From an uncultured Prevotella sp. (GTDB taxonomy: Bacteria; Bacteroidota; Bacteroidia; Bacteroidales; Bacteroidaceae): a stretch of DNA of 64,000 bases. The notes under the pieces were generated by a model, which made no database searches, had not been told where the DNA came from, and saw nothing but the letters and a program-made list of their open reading frames with translations. The stretch is taken from the NCBI GenBank assembly GCA_900540375.1, contig UQFS01000009.1:40523-104522 (forward strand). Direction: 5' to 3'. Shown here in pieces: positions 36,028 to 45,159 of the stretch. The translations under genes and the position numbers were made by a program. Positions within the stretch are counted from its first letter, which is position 1. Every line of letters begins with the position of its first letter.

Positions 36028-36723
36028 TTAATCTAATTGCTGAATTCTTTTGATATATTTTGTTATGAAAGGCTTGTCGGCTTCCCTTTGTTTTCTTTCC
36101 ACAAAAGAAACAGGTAACATGACCTTAATGTATTGCTTTAGCCATTGTTTGAATCGCTCCTGTTTTGATAATTTGAAATTAAACTTCTCAACTGGTGTCA
36201 TCCAATTCTTTCCATAGCTAATCTCCATCATTTTCTTGTATTCACGGGGTGCGTTGAAACTCCTGCCTAAAAAAGTGATGGGTGCGGTGTCCTCTAGAAG
36301 ATTTCTTGGAAAGATATCTTGGCAGCAATACATCAAATCTGTGTTTTCTGGATACGGCTCATAAAAGTAGAAGTCGATGTATTCTCCTTTACGCATAAGT
36401 GAAAGGAAACCTCGACGTTCGTAACGTATGACCTCGAATCCATATTTACGGAATTCGAAGAGTAAAGACAGAAATTTGTCCATGTCAGACTTCATCATAA
36501 TGAGGTCTATGTCTTCATCATGGTTGATAAAGTCATGTTCTCGCACAGCGCCGAGTAAAGTACCGAAGGCAAGCAGAAACTTCAGATGGTACTTGTCCAT
36601 AATATCCTGAAACAGGAAGAGATTCTCTTTCGCCTGATGCTTGTCTATCCTCTTGGCTCCCTCGAAGATAGGAACGAAGGTGTAGGTGTATTTCCCGTTA
36701 GACGTAATGATATGTCTTTTCAT
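36028..36723 (-). CDS. licD: LicD family phosphotransferase
   Basis: 231 residues: FLLAFGTLLGAVREHDFINHDEDIDLIMM is the LicD/nucleotidyltransferase-like metal motif (GxLLGAxRxxxxxxxDxDxD). LicD proteins move phosphocholine or a related group from the CDP form onto a glycan. It is 4 bp from the CDP-amino-alcohol fusion gene, which should supply the donor. The acceptor is presumably the repeat unit of this cluster. Confidence 0.9.
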   Translation of the reverse strand: MKRHIITSNGKYTYTFVPIFEGAKRIDKHQAKENLFLFQDIMDKYHLKFLLAFGTLLGAVREHDFINHDEDIDLIMMKSDMDKFLSLLFEFRKYGFEVIRYERRGFLSLMRKGEYIDFYFYEPYPENTDLMYCCQDIFPRNLLEDTAPITFLGRSFNAPREYKKMMEISYGKNWMTPVEKFNFKLSKQERFKQWLKQYIKVMLPVSFVERKQREADKPFITKYIKRIQQLD

Positions 36724-36729
36724 AGCTCT

Positions 36730-37653
36730 TTATTTAAGTATTTTCTTTAGTTTCTTCTTTAGCCACAATGGTATACAACTTGACAGACGCATATAAAGAT
36801 TGTTGTTGGCTTTGTAGAATGCCTTGTCAAAGGGCTCGTAGGGTACAATCAACCGAGGATGTTGTAAAGGAAATGACAATTCGCCTTCATCCTTATATTG
36901 GGGGTGGTTGAAGAATGAAGTGTGTGTGGCCCCTTCCTCGAAGCCAATGTTGACAATCAGTCCTTTTGACGGAAAGATACAGAGTTGATTTTGCGCTGCT
37001 AAGCAGAAATACCAAGGCCAGTCCCATGCACTCACATAGTTTGCATCGATGAGCTTTAGGCGGTATTTCCAATAATTCTTATCCTTGGCGTGGAAGCCGT
37101 TGTTGGAAAGAACGGAGTCGTAGTAGTTGGAGGCTCTCCATGGCATGTCGAGCTGCATGTTGTTCCAAGCCCTTCTCCAAGTGGCCCATCCCCAACAGGC
37201 TTTGTATGTGGAGAAACAATAAGAATCGGGTAACTTAACTTTGCCACTGATGAGATTGGTTCCCGCTATCATACCGATACGTTGGTCGTCTTTATAGCGC
37301 TGCAGCATCTCTCTGACGAAATAGAAGAACGATGTTTTCGCCACGCAGTCATCTTCTAAGATGATACCCATCTCTTCGGTTTCAAACATCCAGCTGATGG
37401 CCGACGATACTGCTGTGGCACATCCTTGGTTGCGGTCTTGATATCTGCGATGAACCTCGCAAGGCCAGTCAATGGCATCTTCGATGCTTTGTCGGGTGGC
37501 TGCTACTAGTTCTTGTTCTCCTATGACGTTTTCTCTCGCTCCGTCGCTGGTAATATATAATTTAGCAGGTTTTATGGCTTTGATTCGCTCAAAACTTTTA
37601 AGCGCTACATCTTTTCTGCGAAAGATGATGAATAGAATTGGAATCTGATACAT
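36730..37653 (-). CDS. Glycosyltransferase, GT2-like (HlpA-type)
   Basis: 307 residues: PILFIIFRRKDVALKSFERI, ITSDGARENVIGEQELV, IILEDDCVAKTSFFYFVREML (EDD metal motif) and SYCFSTYKACWGWATWRRAW. Members are annotated as nucleotide-diphospho-sugar transferases found in capsule clusters. A basic C-terminal patch (KKKLKKILK) may bind membrane. Donor and acceptor unknown. Confidence 0.85.
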   Translation of the reverse strand: MYQIPILFIIFRRKDVALKSFERIKAIKPAKLYITSDGARENVIGEQELVAATRQSIEDAIDWPCEVHRRYQDRNQGCATAVSSAISWMFETEEMGIILEDDCVAKTSFFYFVREMLQRYKDDQRIGMIAGTNLISGKVKLPDSYCFSTYKACWGWATWRRAWNNMQLDMPWRASNYYDSVLSNNGFHAKDKNYWKYRLKLIDANYVSAWDWPWYFCLAAQNQLCIFPSKGLIVNIGFEEGATHTSFFNHPQYKDEGELSFPLQHPRLIVPYEPFDKAFYKANNNLYMRLSSCIPLWLKKKLKKILK

Positions 37654-37659
37654 TCTTCT

Positions 37660-38805
37660 TTACTTAATGGTTTCACTTAAAGCGTCTAAAAAACCATGGC
37701 CATAAGTCGCATCTGGCTCAACATAGTTACCTTCTCCCCATTCATTCCATGAACGGAGGAAAAGTATTTTATGCTCATTAGATTTGTTCTTTATTATGTC
37801 CAAAGCATGAATAATGTGTTTCTTAAAGTTTTCTGGTGTTGCATGTACATAAATGCCTTCACTATTACCTGCTCTCGGTGTACGATCCCATTGTGGGAAA
37901 ATAGTAGGAAAAACGTTTTCCCAGTTATCCTCAGGAGCAAAGAAGTACTTCATAACCTTTGGATAGTTTATTTTTAATGAAGGCAGAAAAGGAAACTTTT
38001 TATGAATTATGGAAGAGAATATTCTGCTATATTCACCAAGATAAAGCATTTCTGCTCGGGGTTTGCCAAAGGAGTTGATTCCGTCAAACCCTAAGTTGAG
38101 AATGTCTTTATAAACTTGTTTGCTACTCTTCAAGTTTGGCAAAACACGTGTAATAGATCCTCGCTTATCCCGATGCATGGTTGTAGTGGAATGGATCAGA
38201 GCAATAAAATATATACCTTTAAGGCCATTTTCTTTTGCTAAGTTTCTCCATAAATTGATGAAGTTACTTATATCCTTGAAAGAATAGGGGTCAAATATTA
38301 CGAAAATGGGCTTCCCATCAATGGTGATATATCTATGATCTTTGAATGCTGGAAGCACATAATTGAAATGATCTATGTAGTCGTTGTCTCCAGAGTAAAG
38401 CATTGGAACAATCAATTTGCTACTTCCTCCTTTTTTCCAAGTCCCGGTTTTCCATTCATGGTTGGCCCAGGCTAAACAAAAGGGATAATCAGGCTTCCCT
38501 GTAGATAAGACTTCTTGAAATGGTCTTTGAAGCAGCAATTTGCCATTCCCCATCCAGTAATGCCAATAGCAAAATCCTTCAATCCCTGCTTCTTTGGCCA
38601 TTTTTGCTTGCTCCTCTCTGACTTCTGGAACTCTGAGATCGTAGAAGCCTAAATCAGCAGGAATACGTGGTTGATTATGGCCATGGAACTGTGGCTTCGC
38701 TTTTGCGACGTTAATCCATTCCGTGAAACCTTTTCCCCAATATTTATCATTTTCAGGGATCGGGTGAAACTGAGGTAGATAGTAAGCGATTACACGTGCT
38801 TTCAT
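37660..38805 (-). CDS. WbsX-like GH99-type protein
   Basis: 381 residues: ARVIAYYLPQFHPIPENDKY, WGKGFTEWINVAKAKPQFHG, FCYWHYWMGNGK, SWNEWGEGNYVEPD, hallmarks of WbsX (glycoside hydrolase 99-like) proteins of polysaccharide clusters. No signal peptide, so it acts in the cytoplasm. The biochemical role of the family is unsettled: transferase, or endo-acting hydrolase. Confidence 0.88.
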   Translation of the reverse strand: MKARVIAYYLPQFHPIPENDKYWGKGFTEWINVAKAKPQFHGHNQPRIPADLGFYDLRVPEVREEQAKMAKEAGIEGFCYWHYWMGNGKLLLQRPFQEVLSTGKPDYPFCLAWANHEWKTGTWKKGGSSKLIVPMLYSGDNDYIDHFNYVLPAFKDHRYITIDGKPIFVIFDPYSFKDISNFINLWRNLAKENGLKGIYFIALIHSTTTMHRDKRGSITRVLPNLKSSKQVYKDILNLGFDGINSFGKPRAEMLYLGEYSRIFSSIIHKKFPFLPSLKINYPKVMKYFFAPEDNWENVFPTIFPQWDRTPRAGNSEGIYVHATPENFKKHIIHALDIIKNKSNEHKILFLRSWNEWGEGNYVEPDATYGHGFLDALSETIK

Positions 38806-38811
38806 TACTCT

Positions 38812-39426
38812 TTATTTTATTAAGTGTGCAGGTGCACCTCCAACTACAGTGAATGCAGGAACATCATGAGTAACGACACTATTTGCACCAATAATAGCAT
38901 TGTCTCCTATCGTTACACCGGGTAATACACACACATTGTTCCCTAACCATACATTATTGCCAATAACTATGGGGCCTTTGCTTACTATCGGCCGGTCATT
39001 TGGTGGCATTTGCATATGATGAAAAGATGTGTCACCATGTGAGTTATCTGTGATAAAAATGTTGGTACCAGTTATAAGATGATCTCCTATAGTTATACTA
39101 TTTGTAGCACTGATATGTGCACCGCGTCTAATCAAACAGCCATCTCCAATAGTTATTTGTGCATTGGGAGAAATTGTTTTCCATGCGGTAATTTGTAGGT
39201 CTGGCTCAATTATGTTGTTATCGCCAATTTTAATATTATCAAGTCCTTTGAGATTGTAAGCTCTCCACATGATAACCGAATTCCCGAGACTATTAAATTG
39301 TCTACGAAGATATCCAGTGTAGATTCTGTCTCTTGATGATCGAAATGCATGATACAAGAAACTAATTCTTAAAAGGTCGCAAACTTGCCCAATAGCATCG
39401 AGCAGTTTATATATTCTCTTCATCAA
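38812..39426 (-). CDS. Left-handed beta-helix acyltransferase (WcaF/maltose-acetyltransferase-like)
   Basis: 204 residues, N-terminal ~60 residues basic and helical, then hexapeptide repeats (IGDNNIIEP, ITIGDGCLIR, SITIGDHLITG, GNNVWLGNNVCVLPGVTIGDNAIIGANSVVTHDVP). The catalytic His lies in TDNSHGD. Likely O-acetylates a sugar of the repeat unit. Overlaps wzy by 20 bp. Confidence 0.88.
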   Translation of the reverse strand: MMKRIYKLLDAIGQVCDLLRISFLYHAFRSSRDRIYTGYLRRQFNSLGNSVIMWRAYNLKGLDNIKIGDNNIIEPDLQITAWKTISPNAQITIGDGCLIRRGAHISATNSITIGDHLITGTNIFITDNSHGDTSFHHMQMPPNDRPIVSKGPIVIGNNVWLGNNVCVLPGVTIGDNAIIGANSVVTHDVPAFTVVGGAPAHLIK

Positions 39427-40714
39427 ATGTCTTTTTTATTGGGAAACGCTTTAGAAGTATCTCATGATATCTAAGATAAGAATATACTAAGGCTAATGCG
39501 ATAATTCTAAGCGCTCCTAAATCAGAATAGGAATATAGCGTCATACCTCCCTGAAGGCTTATGCAAGCTGTAAGATAAATTAACAGTAACTGATATACTT
39601 TTAATTTATCGTTCTTAGGTCTTATGAGTGCTATTATTAGTACGTTAAATGCAATAAATATAAAGATGGAGATGATGGGTCCAAAGTCTAACGTAAAATC
39701 ACCTACAAATGTAGAAAAAAAATTGTCATCTATTTCCAAGAAGCGGTCTTTGTCTCTTCGCTCGACAAAGTTCTTGGGAGTATCTTTGTCTATAAATCTT
39801 TTGAATAGATTCATGGTTCGGTCACCATTTCTGATACCTCCATTGTCTAATCCATAATTGTTAAAATAAAGACTTCCCTGTCCAACATACCAATTGACGA
39901 ATCCTGATACGCCTGCCTGTTCTTTACCAAATCTACTTACTGTTATAGCAATAATAGGAACTGCAATAATAATGACAAAGGCATAGCCTAAACGAGTAAT
40001 AAGCTTATTAACCTTTTTAGATAAGTATTTCCTAAAAAGGGAATATCCCCCCAAGAGCGTTAGCATCGTAGCGACAGCACTACCTCTGAGACCTTGTGAT
40101 ATTGGCGTGTAGATGCTGATCAAAATTGTTATAACAAGTGCACATATTATTGAAATGTTTTTTTTGTTTTCTTTTAGGAAATAAAAAAGTAGAAAAGGAG
40201 GAAGGTCCGAGAGCGAATTGTATATTATAGCTGGCAAGTTTCTAATTGTAGAACCTGATGAGGATACTTTTTCGATCTGTTCTTCATAAGCCTCGTTTCC
40301 TGCGCTTGCATCAGAAAGAATAGATAATAGACCTCCCGTCTGTTCACTTAATATTTTTGGTAGCATCAATATTGCACACACAAAAATAAACCAAGACAAG
40401 AATGTCAATATTCTGGTATGTGGGTCTTCTATTGTGCTGGTAGGATGAAAGTGAGTATAAGTTATCGGAGCTAACGCAACCATCATCATTCCATATAGAT
40501 AGATATATGGTGCCAATTTTAGGGGATTAAATGCCATTGAAAAGAGTTCATCATTGATTGCAAAGATTGAGAATATTGCATAGATGATATACATCCCAAT
40601 GATGGCGGATCCTGCATCAAGTGTTTGATACTTGAAATGATACCAAATGAATGTGGCAACCCATAGAACAAGATAACCAATTGCTAAAATGTTATTAGTG
40701 ATAAGCTCGTTCAT
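39407..40714 (-). CDS. wzy: O-antigen/capsule polymerase (Wzy-like)
   Basis: 435 residues with about 11 hydrophobic segments and a large hydrophilic loop in the second half (RNGDRTMNLFKRFIDKDTPK, NFVERRDKDRFLEIDDNFFS). No conserved sequence motif is expected for Wzy; the call rests on topology, size and position between wzx and the acetyltransferase. It should polymerise the lipid-linked repeat on the periplasmic side. Confidence 0.75.
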   Translation of the reverse strand: MNELITNNILAIGYLVLWVATFIWYHFKYQTLDAGSAIIGMYIIYAIFSIFAINDELFSMAFNPLKLAPYIYLYGMMMVALAPITYTHFHPTSTIEDPHTRILTFLSWFIFVCAILMLPKILSEQTGGLLSILSDASAGNEAYEEQIEKVSSSGSTIRNLPAIIYNSLSDLPPFLLFYFLKENKKNISIICALVITILISIYTPISQGLRGSAVATMLTLLGGYSLFRKYLSKKVNKLITRLGYAFVIIIAVPIIAITVSRFGKEQAGVSGFVNWYVGQGSLYFNNYGLDNGGIRNGDRTMNLFKRFIDKDTPKNFVERRDKDRFLEIDDNFFSTFVGDFTLDFGPIISIFIFIAFNVLIIALIRPKNDKLKVYQLLLIYLTACISLQGGMTLYSYSDLGALRIIALALVYSYLRYHEILLKRFPIKKTFDEENI

Positions 40715-42252
40715 TTCTTTAATTTAGCAAAGGAAAGCACTATTTGCTTTAATACTTTTTTTTCCTTGTAGCTAATACCAATAAAGTATGCAAGAGCAAA
40801 TATTAATGTGGGTATTATAAGCCATATAACAAGTAATTGTAATTTGTTATTTGCTATTACATTTGTAAGATAGTAGGAGCAACTTATAGCAATAGATATG
40901 ATTATGCATCCTTTTATAATAATTCTTTTTATATATGCAATAATGGAAAAAGAACCGTATATTTTTTTTAGGAAGAAAAGTCGTAGGATATGAGCTAATA
41001 GGCATAGTGTTATCATAATGAAAAATGTAATATTCGCTTTGTATCCGCAGCTATAGAAAATCCATGTAAAGGGAAAAGAAAGTAAAGTGAGAAATTCAGT
41101 ATAGAAATGGTATTCTTTTATATGTCCAGTAGCGTGCATGATGATAGTTATGGGGTTGTGCATAGCTAAGACGACAACGTAAATAACCATGAGTTGGCAA
41201 AACAGTGTATTATTGTGATCAGAATAGCCTAACCATACTTTGAGAATGGGATCCATTTCAAATATCAGGGGTATAGCTATAGCTGAGAGGGCATATAACA
41301 AGAATTTATTGCTGATAGAAAATAGTTCGTTTAGGTATGAATAGTTTTTTTCTGCATAAGCCTTAATCATAGCGGGACGTAATGGGATGACCATATTGTT
41401 GCACAAAGAATTGAATGCTACGCTGACTTGTTGAGCTATACCAAAAGCAACATTTACTATAGGTCCGAAGAACACATTGATTAATATGGTATTTCCTTGA
41501 ATCATGCCAGTACTAGCTAATGATCCAAAAGTGGCCCATCCTCCAAAAGATAAAATCTCTTTATATAAGCTCTTATTGTATACTTTATGATAGACGCATT
41601 CCTGATATTTGTTTTTACATATAAGAAAATAAGATATGAAAATGAGTAAAGCTATCATCAGTAATCCACATCCATAGATGATCAAGTGATCATAAAAAAA
41701 TATTCCTAATAAGAAAGCTAAAAGGAGCTTTAGAATGCATTCTATAGTGGATACGATGGCATATATTCCCATATCTTCATGTGAGAATACTGCAGCAAGG
41801 TAGGGGACTTGAATAAATGATAGTAGAAATGAAAAGATAGAAAGCTCATAGAGGAGTACGACAGCGTACAATCTATTCGTAGGTATGGTCATTTTATTAA
41901 GAACAAACCACAATCCTATGGTCTCCAATAATATTATAATGATTAGTGCAAAGCAAAATACTATGTTAAGACTCGTAGAGAATATTTCCGAAAGCATCTT
42001 GCTGTCTTTTTTGCCTAAGGCATACGAAAAAAATCTCTGAACCGATAGAGCTAATACACTACTGATAAATCCAGTGGCGGTGACGACTCCTGCGATAGCG
42101 TTGTACAAACCATAATCTTCTTTTCCAAGACCTTTTAATATTAGTCTGACAGAATAGAGATTAATAATAGTTATAACTAACATTCGTAAGAATAAGAGAA
42201 GTGTGTTGGACGCTATACGCTTATTCTTAGCTGATGTTTTAGAATATATCAT
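40711..42252 (-). CDS. wzx: Polysaccharide flippase (Wzx-like)
   Basis: 513 residues, about 14 predicted membrane segments, with SKTSAKNKRIASNTLLLFLR, GLGKEDYGLYNAIAGVVTATGF, IGPIVNVAFGIAQQVSVAFNS-like (FGPIVNVAFGIAQQV) typical of the MATE/MOP-family oligosaccharide translocases. It flips the undecaprenyl-linked repeat. Stop and start codons overlap with wzy and wzz in ATGA manner. Confidence 0.88.
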   Translation of the reverse strand: MIYSKTSAKNKRIASNTLLLFLRMLVITIINLYSVRLILKGLGKEDYGLYNAIAGVVTATGFISSVLALSVQRFFSYALGKKDSKMLSEIFSTSLNIVFCFALIIIILLETIGLWFVLNKMTIPTNRLYAVVLLYELSIFSFLLSFIQVPYLAAVFSHEDMGIYAIVSTIECILKLLLAFLLGIFFYDHLIIYGCGLLMIALLIFISYFLICKNKYQECVYHKVYNKSLYKEILSFGGWATFGSLASTGMIQGNTILINVFFGPIVNVAFGIAQQVSVAFNSLCNNMVIPLRPAMIKAYAEKNYSYLNELFSISNKFLLYALSAIAIPLIFEMDPILKVWLGYSDHNNTLFCQLMVIYVVVLAMHNPITIIMHATGHIKEYHFYTEFLTLLSFPFTWIFYSCGYKANITFFIMITLCLLAHILRLFFLKKIYGSFSIIAYIKRIIIKGCIIISIAISCSYYLTNVIANNKLQLLVIWLIIPTLIFALAYFIGISYKEKKVLKQIVLSFAKLKK

Positions 42253-43298
42253 CCTTCTTTGGGTAGTATAATGTCACGAAGGACGTAAATAGATGTGCCA
42301 ACAAATGCTATAAAAGCCCATGCCAAAACAAATATCATTCTTTTTGGGCTTTCTGGCTTAATAGGAACAGCAGCTCCTTGTATTAGTGTGAAGGCTGGCG
42401 TCTTTGCAAGAACCTTAGCGCGGGCTGCATCCATCTGAGTACTTAGCGTGGTATATGCGTTGTATTTTAATTGCATCTCATTTTCCAAGTCTTCTTGTTT
42501 AGATTTCACGCTTTGTAATATGACATCTTCGTTTGCATCAGAGTAATTTCCATACTGTCTTCTGATCTTCTGATAATCAGCGTGAGCATCCTCTGTTAAT
42601 TTTCTGTAATAGGCATAGTCGTCTTTCGCTTTCTTAGTTCTATAGTTTGTAATGAAACTCTCAAGGCGAGTACGTGTTGAATCCGCTATGGTCTTACAAA
42701 CCAAAGGATCTTGGTCTGAAACAGAAATTGTTATAGATCCAGTCTTCTTATCTACTTTAATAGATAGAGAATTCCTTATATTTTTTACGACGTCATCAGT
42801 TTTTTTCGGTAGATCGTATGGGTCTAATTGCTTATTTGTAGATGCTTGCTTTTTAGCAAATTTACTTTTGATTCCTCCAATTATCTTATTCCACCATGCT
42901 GTTTTCCGGTATTTGCTAATGTATGTAAAATAATCAGTCTTTATTTTCCCGTCTTGCGTGATAATCTTGATTTTAAATAAACTTGCGATGAATCCATTAT
43001 CTTTTAATAAGTCAGGATATAGCATGGGCGTAATGGCATCCGAAGATTCTAGGTTGGACATGTCAAAACCAAACGAACTAGCAAGTGAGCCTAATGCTCC
43101 TGAATTACTGTTTAAATCTCCTTGGGCTTCAGGAATTATCTCTGTATCTGTTGAATATGTACGTGGTATGCTGACAATGTAGAGACTCGCTAAGATCATT
43201 ATAATAGGTACTACAATGAAGTATAGCTTTTTTCTTTTCCAAATTTCTTTGAAGACTTTTCTCCAGTCGACTGTCGTATATTCTTGTTGCTTTTCCAT
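42249..43298 (-). CDS. wzz: Chain length determinant (Wzz/Gnvr type)
   Basis: 349 residues. Two transmembrane segments (about 26-45 and 322-341) flank a periplasmic domain with coiled-coil helices (YYRKLTEDAHADYQKIRRQY) and the C-terminal PKRMIFVLAWAFIAF segment. It has no fused tyrosine kinase. It sets chain length with Wzy. First gene of the AT-rich part; it lies 2.1 kb after wza with the decayed toxin-antitoxin region between. Confidence 0.88.
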   Translation of the reverse strand: MEKQQEYTTVDWRKVFKEIWKRKKLYFIVVPIIMILASLYIVSIPRTYSTDTEIIPEAQGDLNSNSGALGSLASSFGFDMSNLESSDAITPMLYPDLLKDNGFIASLFKIKIITQDGKIKTDYFTYISKYRKTAWWNKIIGGIKSKFAKKQASTNKQLDPYDLPKKTDDVVKNIRNSLSIKVDKKTGSITISVSDQDPLVCKTIADSTRTRLESFITNYRTKKAKDDYAYYRKLTEDAHADYQKIRRQYGNYSDANEDVILQSVKSKQEDLENEMQLKYNAYTTLSTQMDAARAKVLAKTPAFTLIQGAAVPIKPESPKRMIFVLAWAFIAFVGTSIYVLRDIILPKEG

Positions 43299-43434
43299 AT
43301 TTTACTTTAATGTTTCTTTTTATATACTTTCAATTCTGTGCTCTTTCTACAGCATCTATATTAGGTAGTTTCATGGTCAATTCATGGCTATTCTTATGAA
43401 GTCTCTCGCCAAGCCGCTAAGGGGCTAAGAGAGT

Positions 43435-43520
43435 AGTTCTAAAGTCTTTGCGGAATCTTTGCGTTCTTTGCGGCTTTGCGGGGAACATCTCTTCTAAGCG
43501 TGAGCCTATTAATGATGACT
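43435..43520. repeat. Short-phrase repeat rich in TTTGCG / CGCAAAG
   Basis: TTTGCG occurs at 43447, 43458, 43467 and 43475 and again near 43521-43535. This patchy CGCAAAG-type phrase DNA is non-coding. The whole interval 43299-44334 otherwise contains only the two tiny ORFs and the wza-like segment. Confidence 0.6.
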
Positions 43521-43565
43521 TTGCGCTTTGCGCATTGTGTCTCTCCGAATCTGTCGCGCCCAGTA

Positions 43566-43655
43566 TTACCCTTGTTTCTCTCTTAGTTCGCTGATGATAT
43601 CATTTAGTATGTAGGTGTCACTCATGGTGTGGAGCATAGTTGTTGGGTCATGCAT
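43566..43655 (-). CDS. Tiny ORF related to its neighbour at 43699-43821
   Basis: 29 residues; MHDPTTMLHTMSDTYILNDI then ISELREKQG. Its C-terminal half resembles that of the 40-residue ORF upstream (SDTYILNDIISELREKQG compared with SQSYVTDDIIEALKNYGER). The spacing and shared pattern suggest a duplicated micro-ORF, either small proteins or remnants. Confidence 0.3.
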   Translation of the reverse strand: MHDPTTMLHTMSDTYILNDIISELREKQG

Positions 43656-43698
43656 GAGCCATTTTATTTGCAGAGAGCCATGATACGATGATTACCTG

Positions 43699-43821
43699 TC
43701 ATCTTTCTCCGTAGTTCTTGAGAGCTTCTATGATGTCATCAGTGACGTATGATTGACTTTGCGTATGCAAAGTGTCATAGTACTTGAAGAGGCGGCCTTC
43801 TAAACTGTCCTGATGAACCAT
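43699..43821 (-). CDS. Tiny ORF, 40 residues
   Basis: MVHQDSLEGRLFKYYDTLHT then a QSQSYVTDDIIEALKNYGER end. Amphipathic helices, no known family. It is one of a tandem pair with the ORF at 43566-43655, with about 43 bp between them. Confidence 0.4.
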   Translation of the reverse strand: MVHQDSLEGRLFKYYDTLHTQSQSYVTDDIIEALKNYGER

Positions 43822-43856
43822 AGTGATGAATATAATGATTGATAATGTGTTAGGGT

Positions 43857-44045
43857 ACTTCTTCTCCTCCCTTCATCATTGTGGTGAGGGTGACTGCCGC
43901 CTGAAAGCGGAGCGAAGGAGAAGAGTCCGCATAAGACCCCAGAAAATGAAGTCGCAGAGTCGTCTGCTTGGCTGGGCACGTGCCTGGTATGTCTGAATCT
44001 AATATTTATTTCAGTATGGTAGCGATCATGATAGAGATGGCATTG
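43857..44045 (-). pseudogene. Diverged second copy of the wza 3' end and its downstream region
   Basis: Positions 43857-44045 align along their whole length with 45308-45500, which contain the end of wza and the region after it. Shared landmarks include CGCATAAGA, GCTGGGYACGTGCC, GGTATGTCTGA and GCGATCATG. On the minus strand the copy encodes ISIMIATILK and then TAA, matching the true Wza end AAMIATIANLSK. Nothing of the gene upstream of these codons is recognisable. Confidence 0.75.
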
Positions 44046-44334
44046 AGAATATATTCGAGTATTTCCAAATATAAAGGATATATTCTTGATATTCAGACAT
44101 ATTCTTTATTCCGCTATGTGGATTGTTCAACCAAATATACGTATGTGCTGCATTTTCCGTACAATCTACCTCTTCGTGGCTGGGATAACGCACAGTATCA
44201 TGTATGAAGCTTGTACGAATATGTTTGTTAAGAGTTGCAGTATGAGATAAGCGGTCAGGCTATGATGATGAACGTGAGCTATAACGTGTTATGTCAAAAA
44301 CATCGTTTCGACAAGATGCCACGACTCAATCAGA

Positions 44335-44755
44335 CTACAAGTCTTGCTCTAAAGTATGCAGGAAGGTATCGATGCCACGGATGGACACCTTGGGGAAAGA
44401 GATTTCTTTCAGAACATTGAAGTGCTTGTCTTCCGTTACAATGTAATCTGCGTTTGAGATAATGGCGCAATCCACAAACTTGTTATCGTCGGGATCCTGG
44501 GTGATGAGGCTGAAATGATAACTCGGCTCATGGTATTTCACAAAAGGACAGTCCAGCAATGTGCGGATGACATTTTGAGCGATAATGGCATTTGTTTTCT
44601 CCTCTATTATTTCTTGGTACTCATAATATTGAATTGGAAACACATATAATAAACTTGCCTTCTTGCAAGTAGCGCCAAATTGGAAAGTACTTGCTATAAG
44701 ATGATAAAGAGGAAATCAAGCAATTTGTGTCAAGAACGATTTTAGGCATTGCCAT
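44335..44755 (-). pseudogene. PIN-domain toxin, frameshifted
   Basis: The first part starts MPKIVLDTNCLISSLS (44749; PIN Asp motif LDTN) and reads to ICVSNSIL then TGA near 44625; the rest continues in another frame as EYQEIIEEKTNAIIAQNVIR ... DPDDNKFVDCAIISNADYIVTEDKHF. Together they form a normal ~140-residue PIN-family toxin with its catalytic acidic residues. One extra base near 44627 explains the break. The gene overlaps its antitoxin by 8-14 bp. It would be an RNase if intact. Confidence 0.75.
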
Positions 44756-44975
44756 TTTTATAAGGTGTTCTTAAATGTTCTTTGAGTATCTGATCATTTT
44801 TCTCCTCGTTCCATTGTCCCGACTCCCAAAGTCTGTCCATTTCCTCTGTTGCCTTTTTAGCATAGAAGTTGGAAATCACTTGGCTTAATTCCTTGGTCTC
44901 TTCTTCTGTCTTGATATTGGAAAGCAATTTGAGTATCTGTAGTTGTGCTTTATTTAAAGAACTTAATGTTTCCAT
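44742..44975 (-). CDS. Antitoxin partner of the PIN toxin
   Basis: 77 residues: METLSSLNKAQLQILKLLSN, then a helical region with VISNFYAKKATEEMDRLWES. Short, helical, just upstream of and overlapping the PIN gene, as expected for an antitoxin. It remains intact although the toxin is broken. Confidence 0.7.
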   Translation of the reverse strand: METLSSLNKAQLQILKLLSNIKTEEETKELSQVISNFYAKKATEEMDRLWESGQWNEEKNDQILKEHLRTPYKNGNA

Positions 44976-45019
44976 ATGCATTATTTTTTAATTATAAAAA
45001 AGGTATAGTAAGCAACAAT

Positions 45020-45145
45020 CTACTGGGCGAAATAGTCAGAGATGACATTCTCCAAGTCATGTAATGCCTGTGGAGTTTTTACATACGAGAGCATATCCAG
45101 TAACTTTAGCTGGGCTTGGTTGAAATGTGTATTTATTGCTTCCAT
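45020..45145 (-). CDS. Truncated antitoxin-like paralog
   Basis: 41 residues: MEAINTHFNQAQLKLLDMLS, then VKTPQALHDLENVISDYFAQ. It matches the N-terminal half of the antitoxin at 44742-44975 (FNQAQLKLLDMLS with LNKAQLQILKLLS; VISDYF with VISNFY) and then stops. It follows the promoter at 45160-45190. Likely an internally duplicated and shortened antitoxin. Confidence 0.6.
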   Translation of the reverse strand: MEAINTHFNQAQLKLLDMLSYVKTPQALHDLENVISDYFAQ

Positions 45146-45159
45146 ATCATTGTTTTTTG

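Noticed and set aside
43968..44207. Plus-strand ORF of 79 codons
   Set aside because: No family resemblance; it covers the diverged copy of the wza end, which reads meaningfully on the minus strand.
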